Positions 23,941-34,715 of a DNA stretch of 64,000 bases are shown here, in pieces (positions within the stretch are counted from its first letter, which is position 1; each line of letters opens with the position of its first letter). The notes beneath the pieces are model-generated. The model was not told where the DNA came from, did not search any database, and saw only the letters and a list, made by a program, of their open reading frames with translations. Origin of the DNA: Acanthopleura granulata (taxonomy: Eukaryota > Mollusca > Polyplacophora > Chitonida > Chitonidae); contig JABBOT010000002.1 of assembly GCA_016165875.1 (NCBI GenBank), forward strand, positions 35,739,868-35,803,867, written 5' to 3'. Both the position numbers and the translations under genes were made by a program.

Positions 23941-24015
23941 CTGAGCCGTAGGCTTAAGTGGTAGAGTGATTGTTAAGGGCTGTTCTTGGACCCGTTTCAA
24001 GGTTTATGACAAACA
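23941..24015 (+). repeat. tRNA-like degenerate sequence, possible SINE head
   Basis: A stretch resembling an A box (TAGGCTTAAGTGGTAGAGTG) is followed 30-40 bases later by CCGTTTCAAGG, which is weakly like a B box. It cannot be folded into a credible tRNA by eye. No second copy was found in the window. Confidence 0.3.
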
Positions 24016-26015
24016 GATGTAGCCTTGCAAATGATCGGGTAATCGTTCCTGGTGGAACAAGTCGAGTGTACTATACATGGTCTAATTGATCCATCCTCTT
24101 TGCACAGGATGGCCACTCGGGACGTCGATGTTATAAGAAAATTGCAGTGTTGAGAAGCTGACGACAGCAGGTATATAACCAGGTAGGCAGACTCTATCCC
24201 TGCCCAGTTGATTAATTGTCCTTGAAGCTGTTAATTACCTGACAACCCACCTATCTGTCAGAAGTGAAGTTTAACCGGGATAACATTTTACTTCTGCCAA
24301 GCTGCGTCCTAAACTCTGTGTGTTAAGTATAGTTATGTTCTCGGGGTCAGAGAATTGTAACTAGGAACCTCTCAGTTCACATATGATAAGGTTTAGGGTA
24401 TTTCTGCACTATTGCTGTTCTTTCAAGTGTTCATTATGGTGACGGCATAGATAATGTGCACTGTACCTTGCTTTCTAATAACTTATGGTAAAGTATCGTC
24501 TGTTTTTTTTTTCTTTTTTTACAACATTTTCGGCATTTGTCTTCTCCTATGGTAATATAATTTTCTTCCATAGTGCCACCGTTTTCGCATATCATTTCCA
24601 CCATCAAATCACCCCAATGTCATTTAAGTGAAAGGGTGATGACAGCTTGTGTCAGCAGCTTTATTTTCTGAACTTTCCACAGTCTTCGTTTGCGGAAAAT
24701 CTCTCCTCCTCGGAGGCCAACATTTTCTCGTTTTACATATCTGTCACAAATCTGTGTAATGTACACATACCAAAGTGACGTATCTCTTCAATGTATGTTG
24801 TTATAGACTGCTGCAAGGCGCAAGTTACGGCTACTTCGTTGAGCGTGCACTGCCTGTCATAGGCATACATGTCTTAGATTTCGACAAAATCTATATAATA
24901 TTCATAATCAAGGTCACATTATTACCAACAAACATTGCCTTAAAATTATTGCTTTCTGTTCATGTTCGGTAATTCAGACGTGTTGACCACATTAATTTGT
25001 GCAGGCGTAACTTACCTTCCAATTATCAGGCTTAATATTTCAGAACCAAGTCTTATTACCAACCACCAACAGTTAAGCTAACATCTCATAATTTTGAACA
25101 TATTATGCCATTTTACATCCCATGAAACCTGACTGAGAATCTTTGATTCCCCATTTTCTTGTGGACGTCAAATCCCATCTTAGTGATTGGACTTTTTCTG
25201 ACAAAAACTGCATTCGTATAGGTCGAGTTTCTATGTGGAAAGACACTCAATAGCTCAGTGATCTGAAGCTTTTTACATGTGGATCATCTTTTTTTCCTAT
25301 TCAAAACCGATTTCACAATGTAATGTCTTCTTGTACTTCTCTTACAAACTACACCTTACATTTCAGTGACTTCAACCCACTGTCACAGAATGTTGACTGA
25401 AATCATTTCGTAAGATGTAATAAGAATCACAGACTTTAGAAAGTTACATATAAATTTCCATTGCAATGAAATTGCATGGATACTCCATTTAAATTTCCAG
25501 CTAGAATGTCATATCAAATTAGAACAATGGAACAATCATATGTCGTGAAGCATCATTTCGAAACTAGTTTTAGCAAGAAAGGCTCTTATGATAATTTATA
25601 TAATGTCAGTCCCCAACAGAAATTTGTACTTTGAACTGTTGAGAATACGCTTTGCTAAAACTTCTGTACCATAAGCTTCGTAGTTTGGGAATCGGGTGAC
25701 ATATTATTACCTTTCTCCAAAAATCTCAATTAATAAATACCAAATAAGATTAGGAGTGAAATGGCAGATATTAGTCGTGTAAGTTACCGTAGCTATTTTT
25801 ATTTTCTGCAGGTTGAAAGTTTCACAGCTTGTTCAACTTTTTGGAGGAGTATAATAAATTTCGTAAAAGGCGTAACCTACTGATTGGTCTGCGGGCTGAT
25901 GAGCCTTAAACTGAACAGACCAAGACTAAATAGCCTAAAGAATAGATTAAATGTTGTAAATGTGGTAATTTTTCTGTATGATTCAGACAAATTTTAGGCC
26001 ACTTCGCACTATGTT
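24016..26015. other. Intergenic DNA, no gene recognised
   Basis: AT-rich with a T-rich run near 24500. Short unrecognised frames only. Confidence 0.4.
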
Positions 26016-26117
26016 GAACAAGCAGAATTCCTAGGTGGGCCTATTAGTGGAATGAATAAGCAACATGAACAAGCAGAATTTCTAGGTGGGCCTATTAGTG
26101 GAATGAATAAGCAACAT
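26016..26117. repeat. 51-bp tandem duplication
   Basis: Two units, 26016-26066 and 26067-26117, each begin GAACAAGCAGAATT and end GAATGAATAAGCAACAT. They differ at a single base in the part compared (CCTAGG versus TCTAGG). A third partial unit starts after 26117. This is a recent duplication. Confidence 0.95.
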
Positions 26118-27152
26118 GAACAAGAGCCGCAAATACAAAGGCATCCTCTGACTCTAAAATCCGTTAGAGCTGTTTCAAAAATATATGTTTATCACAAAAA
26201 AGCCTTACTCTGCTGTTATACCATGTATATCAGTATGGAGAAAATATGTGATTTATCTTCTCAACAGAAGAGTTGTCTTCACGTCGCCTTCTAGGACCTG
26301 ACCCCGGATCACGAAGTTGTTTTAGACTTGAATCAGATTGAATCTGAACTTGTGGTGTTAAACCTGAACTCGGATTTGAACTGAAACACAAAATATTCTT
26401 TTTGTCATGAAGGTCTAAGAAAACTCTGCTACTGAAATAAAATTCTTCGGTCTGAACAGAGACAGTCGAGATAAATAGGCCCATGAGGGTCCCATTTCCA
26501 CGCCTTTTGGCCGCAACTGAGATGGTCAAGGCCATTAGGTCTGCGAGTGTCCAACTTGAACGGCTTGTGGTCTGAACAAAGAACTATGTGTTTATGGTTA
26601 TCAGATACCGACAAAGCTCATTGCAAACATATATCTTCTATACACTCGAATTACACAAATGAAAATATAAGAGAATGGTGTATGGGAAGATTTTAACAAC
26701 TTTGAGTGAAGGTATCTGACATGCACAATCAAGGACAATTTAATCTTTGGAGATGGTAGAGAATGTATTTATCATGTTACCAGTGCAGTGCCGTTCCAGC
26801 TCTTATTGTCTACAAGGTGTAATTAACACTCCTTTATGGTTTGTGTAGTATTTATTATACATCTAAGGAAAGTATCAATGGCGCCATTATTGCCTATTTT
26901 GCACACGCATTTTTCCAGTGCTCGAAACTTCTCTATCAGTAGTCCTCATCAGTACACCCAGAAGTTGATAACATGAGCAATTGTGAGCACAACCAAAGGG
27001 CAGACGCACGAAAATTCCTTTCTTTGTATGTAGATGTGATGTCGCTAGAAATTACACAGATGGCCATCTGCATGCGCTACAGCACTCATACGAAGTACAT
27101 TTAAGTGAGCTTGCGGTTGTAGACCATATATTATTAGTTACGTGACGGCTGT
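26118..27152. other. Intergenic DNA left of the retrotransposon
   Basis: Nothing recognised. A 101-codon minus-strand frame at 26230-26535 has no known motif. Confidence 0.4.
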
Positions 27153-27328
27153 TGTTGTGAATGTAGTGTTTACAGGTAAGTGGTACCTTGCCAAAGATGT
27201 ACGCGATTGATTATTATGGGTTGTACATGTGCATCGACGCAGAATACATACATGTTCCCGAAACTCATCCTTGTTGTCAGTCAGTCAGGTCATATCGTTC
27301 ATCAGTAATTAGCGTAGTCTCCGTGACA
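27153..27328 (+). repeat. 5' LTR
   Basis: Begins TGTTGTGAATG and ends CCGTGACA, with terminal TG...CA. It aligns without gaps to 31297-31472 with about 21 mismatches. Confidence 0.95.
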
Positions 27329-27346
27329 TGGTGTCAGAAATGTGCG
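27329..27346 (+). other. Primer-binding site, tRNA-Leu type
   Basis: TGGTGTCAGAA directly abuts the 5' LTR. It is complementary to the 3' end of eukaryotic tRNA-Leu including CCA, as I recall that sequence. Complementarity weakens after the first 11 bases, in keeping with decay. Confidence 0.75.
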
Positions 27347-27481
27347 AGTAACTCCACGAGTTTCAGCTTCGAAAAGCCAGGTGAATAACCCGAGTGGAAA
27401 CAGCGTTTCCATAGATTCCGTGCTGCCACAAAACTTCAGGATGAAGATGGCGCTGTTTAAGTAAGTACACTGATCTATGGG

Positions 27482-28110
27482 ATGAGCAGTGAAGCTGAAA
27501 ATATTGTCAAGTCCTTTGCTTTTGCCGAGGAAGGAGATAGGGGTAGATATGACGTAGTGATCAGTAAATTTTATGAACATTTTATTCTGAAACGGAACAC
27601 AATCTATAAAAAAAGCCAGATTAACGACAACAACTTGGAAAAAATTTCGAATCTTTCATACGGGGGCTGTATGATTTGGTCGAAAATTGTGACTGTGGCG
27701 AAGGGAAATCTGAACAAATCAGAGACCAGTTAGTTATCGGTATACTGGATGTTTCACTTTCTGAAAAACTACAACTCAAGGCTTACCTAGTTTTAAATAC
27801 GACTATACAGATGCGTCGTCAGTCAGAGCTAGTTAAGAGTCAAATGAAAGACATGGGACAGGCAAATGGTGCTACAGCCAGAGAAATGAATGAGATAACC
27901 GGAGCACAAATTACCATCCTAACAGGAATACTGAGACGAGACCAAAACAAAAACAGCGGGCTAAAAATAACTCCCAACTAATTCACATAGATGTGATAGA
28001 TGTAATTACAATCACATCAAGGATGCTCTATGTCCGGCAATAGGGAAATGTTGCAATCGTCGCCATAAACATAAGCATTTTCTTTCCTGCTGTAAATGCG
28101 CACGTGGTGT
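27482..28110 (+). pseudogene. gag remnant with zinc knuckles
   Basis: Two overlapping frames show a frameshift near 27680. The first has the helical gag region. The second contains an IRDQLVIGILD stretch followed by an LSEKLQLKA stretch, characteristic of Mag-type gypsy gag. A CCHC-like knuckle C-x2-C-x3-H-x5-C lies at 27992-28033 and a second Cys/His cluster follows to about 28099. Stops separate the parts. It formerly encoded the capsid and RNA-binding protein of the retrotransposon. Confidence 0.85.
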
Positions 28111-28229
28111 TAGTGAAGTTGTGTCACATAGTTTTGACGATAGCCAGAGTGATTCCCATTTTCTGGGGTCTGTGAACTGTAAAGATCATGTTGACGCATG
28201 GGAGACAACCCACCCTGATAGTTAACAAC

Positions 28230-28300
28230 TTACCTGTAAAGTTTAAAACTGACACAGGAGCAGACATTACAATTATGTAACAATCAACTTACTAGCTGTT
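28230..28300 (+). pseudogene. Aspartic protease remnant
   Basis: A short frame reads VKFKTDTGADITIM and then a stop. DTGA at 28251-28262 is the retroviral-type protease active site. The remainder of the domain is out of frame. Confidence 0.75.
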
Positions 28301-28589
28301 TCGTATTCTTAAGCAAACAGCTGCTGAGCTAAACAGCCCAGGAGGTTATACGAACTGTATTGGCACTTTTATTGGTCATGCTGTTCACATGGGACAGAAA
28401 TATTCATTCACGTTGTATATAGTTACTGTATCCAAAGTCAACAATCTGTTAGGACGAGCAGCTGTACAAGGCACGGGTATTTGTTAAACGGATAGACAGT
28501 GTTACTTACAGTAAGGTGTTTGAACACGTTGGTCTATTGAACTGTAATCCTGCAAAAATTGTTCTACGGGACGATGCGTGAGTCAAACG

Positions 28590-29160
28590 TGAGCCTTATA
28601 ACATACCAACGCTGAACGATATCGCACCAAAGTCAGCTGGAGTGAAAGTATTCAATAAATTGGATGCTGAGTGTGGTTTCTACCAGATACACCTTGACCC
28701 CGGGAGTGCTAAGTTTACGACATCCATCACACCATTGGGTCGATCTTGCTTTCGTCGTTTTCCATTCGATATTACATCGGCGCCGGGTATTTTTCAAAGA
28801 GCCATGGTTGACATTTTGGATGGCCAAGATGGTGCCGCAGCATGCATGGATGACATGTTAGTCTATGGAGTTGATGATCAGGATCATGGCATTCATCTAG
28901 ACCAAGTGATGGAAAGAGTGGAGAAAGCAGGGCATAAGCTGAATAAAGAGAAGTGTGAATTTCGTGGCTCAGAAGTGCTGTATCACGGACACGTTATCAA
29001 CTTTTGATGGAATAAAACCCGACCCGGAAATGGTACGAGCCATAAATGACTTGAAATCACCGTTAAACGTTGTTGAGCTACTTCGTGTGTTGGGAATGAT
29101 TAACTACCTTGGATGCTATCTTCCCCATTTGTCGGCAACAATGGTTCCATGACTGAACTT
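28590..29160 (+). pseudogene. Reverse transcriptase remnant
   Basis: The LDAECGFYQIHLD motif and the palm motif C-M-D-D-M-L-V-Y are readable. The tyrosine of Y-x-D-D is replaced by Cys. A frameshift near 28995 moves the reading to a second frame that continues DGIKPDPEMVRAI, up to a stop at about 29150. The finger region normally preceding LDA is largely missing between the protease and 28590, which suggests an internal deletion. Confidence 0.92.
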
Positions 29161-29660
29161 TTAAAGTCTGAAAACGAATGGCTTTGGGAAAGCCAGGAAG
29201 AAGACGCTTTCGCAAAGGTGAAACACAAGCTGACTTCTACACCAGTGTTAGCTTTCTATGACCGAAGCAACCAAATAACAGTGAGTACTGATGCCGATAA
29301 CTATGGCATTGGTACAGCTCTATTTCAAAAATGTAATGGTGAGGGTTGCGTTCTGCTTAAGGACATTGATCCCAGCCGTAGACATTTGTTCAGATAGAAT
29401 AGGAGTGTTTGGCAGGTGTATGGGCGTGCGAGAAGTTTTCTCAGTATTTCGTTGGATTGGAATCTTTCAAGCTGTTGACGGATCATAGACCGTTACTTCC
29501 CCTGATCAATACACAGGGTCTCGACAAAGTCCTTTTAAAATGCTATCGACTCTTGATGCGAATGCGTAGATTCAACGCTAAAGTTGTACATGTACCGGGA
29601 AAACACTTAGTCGTTCCTGATACTCTGTCGCGTGCACCACCACTACAGAGGCAAGTGTAG
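29161..29660 (+). pseudogene. RNase H and connection remnant
   Basis: The first catalytic Asp is in VSTDADNYGIG, and DHRPL with a VPDTLSR end is recognisable. Two frames are needed because of a frameshift and stop near 29395. Confidence 0.85.
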
Positions 29661-29829
29661 TTCGACAGTTCAAGATGTTCAAATCTATGTGGAATTATAC
29701 AGACCGCTTTCGGACGTAAAACTTGAGCAAATCAAACAAGCCAGTCATGGCATTCAGACTACAATCCACTACACCGAGCGTGGATGGCCAGATCACATCC
29801 AGAAGGTACCCTGTGGTGTTAAGGATTAG

Positions 29830-30557
29830 TACTTGGTACGTGGTGAGCAATCCCTCTCGAATGGCTTACTCCTATACAGAGACAGGATCGTCATACCAGC
29901 GACATTACGTTCTGAAATTCTGGGAACATTCACTATTGTCATCAGGGCGTCCCAAAATGCCTCGACAGAGCAAGAATGTCTGTATGATCGCCGACAATTT
30001 TTCGTGAAATTAAGAACATCATTGCGCGGTGCTCTTTCTGCCAGATCCCTCAGAGAACATGGCAGAAAATAACTGCCGACTTGTTCGCAGGGAATAATAG
30101 GACTACTATTCCAGACACTTAAATCTTTGCTCATCTTCCTTGTCTGACAAGTCAGACGGTGAAGGGAAAGCCGAAAAACATGTTCGCGCGTTAGGGAATT
30201 CCGGAGGGAAAGGTGAGTGACAATGGTACTCAGTTTACTTCAACAGTGTTTCGTAACTTCTCTGGGAAGCACAGCTTGAAATGTACTTTATCCAGCCCAC
30301 ACTTTTTACAATCAAATGGGGAGGCGGAAAATGGAGTGAAGATTGCTAAGTGAATTGTGTATCAGGATGACCTATTCCTTGGATTAATGGCATGCAGATC
30401 AACACCAGTTGTAGCTACCTGGGCTAGTCCAACTCAGCTTATGATGGGTAGACAGATCGGAACTAACTTGCCATTGGTAAACCAGAAATTGATTCCAAAA
30501 CTGCAAAGTCGCGAAGCGCTAAGAGACGTGGACGACAAGACCAAGCAAAATATCTGA
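29830..30557 (+). pseudogene. Integrase remnant
   Basis: The zinc-binding N-terminal part is scrambled (29833-30072). The catalytic core still shows SDNGTQF near 30217 and SNGEAENG near 30315, which supply the second Asp and the Glu of the DDE triad. A C-terminal MACRSTP stretch and an SPTQLMMGRQI stretch follow in another frame. Confidence 0.88.
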
Positions 30558-31287
30558 GTTTACTATGACAAGAGACATTCTGTTAAACCTCTGCCAACAG
30601 GGTGATCAAGTGCGTGTTAAGCTTGACAGTGATAAGCACTGGTCCACTTCTACAGCACTGGTCCACTTCTACGGCTTCTTTTAAATCAGCTGATCTAACC
30701 AACTGATCTTACACAGTGGAGACGCCACATGGAATCTTGCGTCGTAACAGACGACATTGTCAGTTTGTACCTCTAACCACGTCGCCGCCTATTGGAACGC
30801 CGAGAAACAGCAGTGAACAGCAAAGTTAAACGGACGTGACAAGGAACTCTCCAGTCATTGAGTCGACACCGATTGACTCATTCGTCAGTACCGTTGACTC
30901 AGCCAATCAGTTAACCCCGACCAGAACCCATGGTCGAGTTATCCGACATCCTCTGAAGTTCCAGGATTATGTGTGCTAACTGAAAGTGCTATGTACAATA
31001 AGTATACCAGCCATTTATTATCAGCGTTTAACACTGATTCTTCAGTTCAAAGTAAGATCGTGAAACGTACCCAGAAATTGAACCGATATTTCGGTATTTC
31101 GGTATTTTGTGTAAGCCACTTAGGATTCACAGTTAATTTCTTAACCTTGATAAACAAGAGATTCTCTTTCAAAAAAAATTAACATTTCAGGACTGTGGAC
31201 GTATAATAAACTCACCTTCTTTAAGTTGTGTGCTTTATTTTTGCACTGATCATTTGTTCTTGTAAGTCAAACAGTTGCTGTATTAAC

Positions 31288-31296
31288 GAGGGGAGA
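31288..31296 (+). other. Polypurine tract
   Basis: GAGGGGAGA immediately precedes the 3' LTR and would prime plus-strand synthesis. Confidence 0.85.
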
Positions 31297-31472
31297 TGTT
31301 GTGAATTTATTGTTTACACGTAACTGGTACCTTGTCAAAGATGTACGCAATTGACTATCTTGGGTTTTACATGCGCATCGACGCAGAATATAAACATGTG
31401 CCCGAAACTCATCCTTGTTATCAGTCACTCAGATCATATCGTTCATCAATAATTAGCGTGGTATCCGCGACA
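31297..31472 (+). repeat. 3' LTR
   Basis: TGTTGTGAATT to CCGCGACA, 176 bp, the partner of 27153-27328. Confidence 0.95.
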
Positions 31473-31575
31473 GCTTTCCCGGGGTAAATTGGTAGATATT
31501 TGGCTGAGGTGGAAAATTACTAACGACCGAAGCCAAATATCTATCCGTGTACATCAGGAAAGTCGCTATACAGCG
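31473..31575. repeat. Imperfect palindrome abutting the 3' LTR
   Basis: TAGATATTTGGCTGAGGT at about 31491-31508 pairs with ACCGAAGCCAAATATCTA downstream, and weaker pairing continues outwards to CTTTCC/GGAAAG. A related half (GACCTCAGTCAAATATTTAC, then CCAGGAAAGT) reappears at 33033-33075, so the palindrome belongs to a dispersed element. Confidence 0.65.
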
Positions 31576-32447
31576 AATTTATCATCGTGAAGAGAAAAGA
31601 TGCGTGCACAAAATATCGGCGCTTTCGATGCTGGACTATGTAACTGCCGTGTCGGAGTTGCTCCCCTTAGTGAAAATCTTAGAATCTTTACAGCCCGTGT
31701 CGTTGAAATGATCGCCTTCCTCAGACGTTACACTGGTTACCCTAACGTTGTCGTGTACGGAGCTACGGTTTTCAGAACAGCTGACGTAGATCAAGGTCAA
31801 GGTCAGGGTTCGCGACAGCGAAACGAAAGATCTGAAGAAGATGGAATGACTGCTGATCGTGATCGATGTGATTTTGGATGATCCCTAAAATCTATTTGAA
31901 TGATAATGTACATGCACGGTACGGCTGGGGAAATCTCGGCACTTTCAGTTTTCATCCATATCATTGCCGCATTCACCATCACTCCGGTAAAATAAACAAG
32001 CCAGGGACAGAAACTCATCATCTCTGCCGACATCTGTGTCTTGGCACAGGACCGTTCAGATGGAGGATTTAACTATGAATGATAGAACCATTCAATGGAT
32101 AAAGATTTACAGTGTTCCACCTTGTTTTCGGGCCTGCAGCCAAGACTTCGACTTCATCAGGTCTTTTGGATGAAACTGGAAAATCGTCTGTCTGCACGTT
32201 TCAGTGCGGAGCAGTTACTGCATGTTCATTTGATTTTTTAGTATTTTCCATTGTAGCAGTTACCCTTTTTGTCAGATCTTTTGGTTAATATGGGACGCGA
32301 AAAGTTTTTTGTTGTTGCCGAACATGAAGTTATTTTTGTTAGGGCGAAGTTGTCTCCCGCCCCTTGAGGCCCGGAGGGACGAAAAACGCGTCCACAAAGC
32401 AATCCCCCCTCCCCTCTTGTCTCTGTAGGTGTATGCAAACTAATACT
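31576..32447. other. Unrecognised sequence right of the retrotransposon
   Basis: A 93-codon frame at 31600-31881 is the best open frame, but I recognise no domain in it. It is less AT-rich than its surroundings and may be part of the unknown element sharing the palindrome halves at 31473 and 33033. Confidence 0.35.
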
Positions 32448-32898
32448 GGTTACACGAGCGCATTGATTTTCCTTACTATTTATATAGTAAATTTGTCAAC
32501 TCCAAGCCCTAAAATATATATCCCCAAACTTTCTCGTGGTGATATACCTTACCACAACACACAGCTTGGAATTTTATCTACATCATATCAAAAATCAACC
32601 AAGCATGACCAAAATTTTTTGAGCTGTTACCCCTGTCCTGGAAGTGACGTAATAGCAATTGGTCACCTTGGTAACCTTCAAGGAGAGTGAGTAGTAACCC
32701 TGGCTAAAAGGTTTCAGTTGTATCCAAAACAGACAAAATTCTGATATATTTTAACTAGGTGTAAAATGACAGTATAGAAATTTTTAGTGTATCAACAATC
32801 TAGAATATCTGTGTGACAGTAATATCCAATCAGTGCTCCAGCACGCTTCAGTGCGGAGCGAGGTCTTGGAAAAGTTGCTTGAATTGCGCATTTGTAAC
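32448..32898. repeat. Dispersed ~450-bp repeat, copy 2
   Basis: Direct-orientation partner of 6147-6603, about 26 kb apart. Shared landmarks run from GGTTACACGAGCGCATTGAT to GCTTCAGTGCGGAGCGAGGT. Copy-specific small indels are present, such as extra bases around the TGAGCTGTTACCCCTG region that copy 1 lacks. Confidence 0.85.
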
Positions 32899-33714
32899 CC
32901 CAGTAATCCCGTGACAATCGGTCCCGTAAGATTGGTATTTCATCCGATCAAATCTGTAGCAAATCAATTTATCCGAATGGTGATATATATATGCATATAT
33001 TGTCTACACCCGTATACCTTGGAAATATATTATTGACCTCAGTCAAATATTTACCCGTATGTCCCAGGAAAGTAACAATTGTACATGAAAAGCCTTTGTC
33101 GAAAAGTTCTTTGGGAATATCCTGGATTTTCAGGATTTTTATTATGCCTACCAGTCAACTTTTATTTACGGAGCCCTTTTTATGCGAAGGTGAAGACTTA
33201 GACTGAACGATGAATTAAAGGTATCTGAAGAATTTGTATTATTTCGCTGTCTTAACCCTGCCACCCCCTTCTTTATACGTATTTAATCTCTGCTGTTAAA
33301 GCTGTAGATACAAGATGCCATGCAATCCATCTTTCTTTATTCTCACTAAGTCCGATTAATTCCTATGATTTTGTTTTGCTCGACATCTTCATCTCTGATG
33401 CCCTGTTTATACCCTTCATATTCTTTGCTCCATATGTCGTTATGATCTTGTATATATTTATCTACATGTGTACATATTAAAACTGTTTTTTTTTTAGTTT
33501 TTATTTTTGTTAAGTTGTATGTGTACATGTGTTCATATATAGCCAACATTTTTCTAGCTCTGTATAGGTCGATACTACACTTTCATATTATTCCTGGTGA
33601 TGGCAACATAAAATGCTTAAATGTTTGCTGTGCCAAAATGAAGCTTACGTTTTTCGGAGTTACACTACTTGTGTATATATTTTAATAATATTTAATAATA
33701 TATGCTTAGATTTG
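32899..33714. other. Intergenic DNA, no gene recognised
   Basis: Holds the palindrome-half copy at 33033-33075 and otherwise AT-rich sequence. Nothing coding was recognised. Confidence 0.4.
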
Positions 33715-34075
33715 TCAGGTTTCTTCACCTAGTAAAGAGTTGGAGTTTCCTCCGCAAGGGTTTGCCAGGTATGTCATGCAAGTCTTGGGGTTTCTTCACT
33801 TAAGGTTTGTCAGGTACCTGGCAAGGTGTTGAGCTTTCTTCAGCAAGGATTTGTCAGGTATCTGGTATCAGGTAATTGTCAGGGTTTCTTCACTTCAGGT
33901 TTATCAGGTACCTGCCGAGGTGTGGGGGATTCCTCACTCTAGGATCATCAAGTGCGTGTCCAGGTGTGTGTGCGTGTGGGGAAGAGGAGATGGGGGCTTA
34001 CCTTTATAGGTTTGTCAGATACTTACTGAGGTGTCGGGTTTTCCTCACTCAAGGTTTGTTTGAAACATTGGGAGA
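33715..34075. repeat. Minisatellite, left array (about 43-bp units)
   Basis: Repeated phrases TTTGTCAGGTACCTGGCAAG, GGTTTCTTCACTTAAGG and variants, at least seven degenerate units. The core TTTGTCAGGTACCTG is the reverse complement of the core of the adjacent right array. Confidence 0.8.
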
Positions 34076-34097
34076 TGACGGGGTTTCCTCTGCCTAA

Positions 34098-34595
34098 CAG
34101 AAGTGCCCCGCAGTAAACCACTCACCTCTGTCAGGTACCTGACAAACGTGCTGTAAACCACTCACCTGTGTCAGGTACCTGACAAACGACCTGTTAAACC
34201 CCACCTGTGTTAGGTACCTGACAAACGTTCTGTAAATCACCCCAGGTGTTAGGTACCTGACAAACATCCTGTAAACCACCCACCTCTGTCAGGTACCTGA
34301 CAAACGTGCTGTAAGCCACCCACCTGTGTTTGCCATCTGACAAACGTCCTGTTAACCTCCCACCTGTGTTAGGCTCCTGACAAACGTCCTGTTAACCTTC
34401 CACCTGTGTTAGGTACCTGACAAACGTGTTGTAAACCACTCACCTCTGTCAGGTATCTGGCAAACGTCCTGTAAACCACCCACCTGTGTTAGGTACCTGA
34501 CAAACGTGTTGTAAACCACTCACCTCTGTCAGGTATCTGGCAAACGTCCTGTTAACCTTCCACCTGTGTTAAGTACCTGACAAACGTCCTGTGAG
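34098..34595. repeat. Minisatellite, right array (40-bp units, ~12 copies)
   Basis: Units contain CTGTAAACCACCCACCTGTG followed by TTAGGTACCTGACAAACGTC. Each includes GGTACCTGACAAACG, often within the perfect palindrome CAGGTACCTG. Copies differ at a few fixed positions (CTCTGTC versus CTGTGTT), which suggests sub-families. Confidence 0.95.
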
Positions 34596-34612
34596 ATAAA
34601 GCCACAAAAGGG

Positions 34613-34715
34613 GAACTAAGAGCTGGATTCTCGAGAACGCGGCCTCACTGGTCAAGCGACTGACTTGTAAGAAGCAAGCGCTTTGACCTTCTGAGCGAGC
34701 CAAAACCCTCTAGGG
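34613..34715 (-). mobile_element. tRNA-derived SINE, family C, copy 2
   Basis: Resembles 8400-8505: AGAGCTGGATTCTCGAGAAC, CACTGGTCAAGCGACTG, then GACCTTCTGAGCGAGCC. On the minus strand the A-box side is GGCTCGCTCAGAAGGTCAAA. It lies immediately after the 40-bp array. Confidence 0.55.

Larger units (their letters stand above)
27153..31472 (+). mobile_element. Decayed Ty3/gypsy LTR retrotransposon, Steamer-like
   Basis: A 4.3-kb element with two 176-bp LTRs, a tRNA-Leu-type primer-binding site, a polypurine tract and remains of gag, protease, RT, RNase H and integrase in the canonical gypsy order. It is flanked by GCTGT on the left and GCTTT on the right, plausibly a 5-bp target duplication with one change. 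The coding region is broken by many stops and frameshifts and lacks the N-terminal part of RT. The two LTRs differ at about 21 of 176 positions by hand count, so the insertion is old. From memory, the Steamer element of soft-shell clam has 177-bp LTRs and a tRNA-Leu site, which is why I favour that lineage. It lies about 5 kb upstream of the first PKG coding exon, in the same orientation. Confidence 0.95.

Noticed and set aside
31600..31881. 93-codon frame after the retrotransposon as a candidate gene
   Set aside because: No recognisable domain, and it lies in repeat-like surroundings next to a palindrome. Kept only as unrecognised sequence.
34098..34595. CRISPR-like array of regularly spaced repeats
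   Set aside because: The spacers are themselves repeats of one another, so it is a 40-bp eukaryotic minisatellite.
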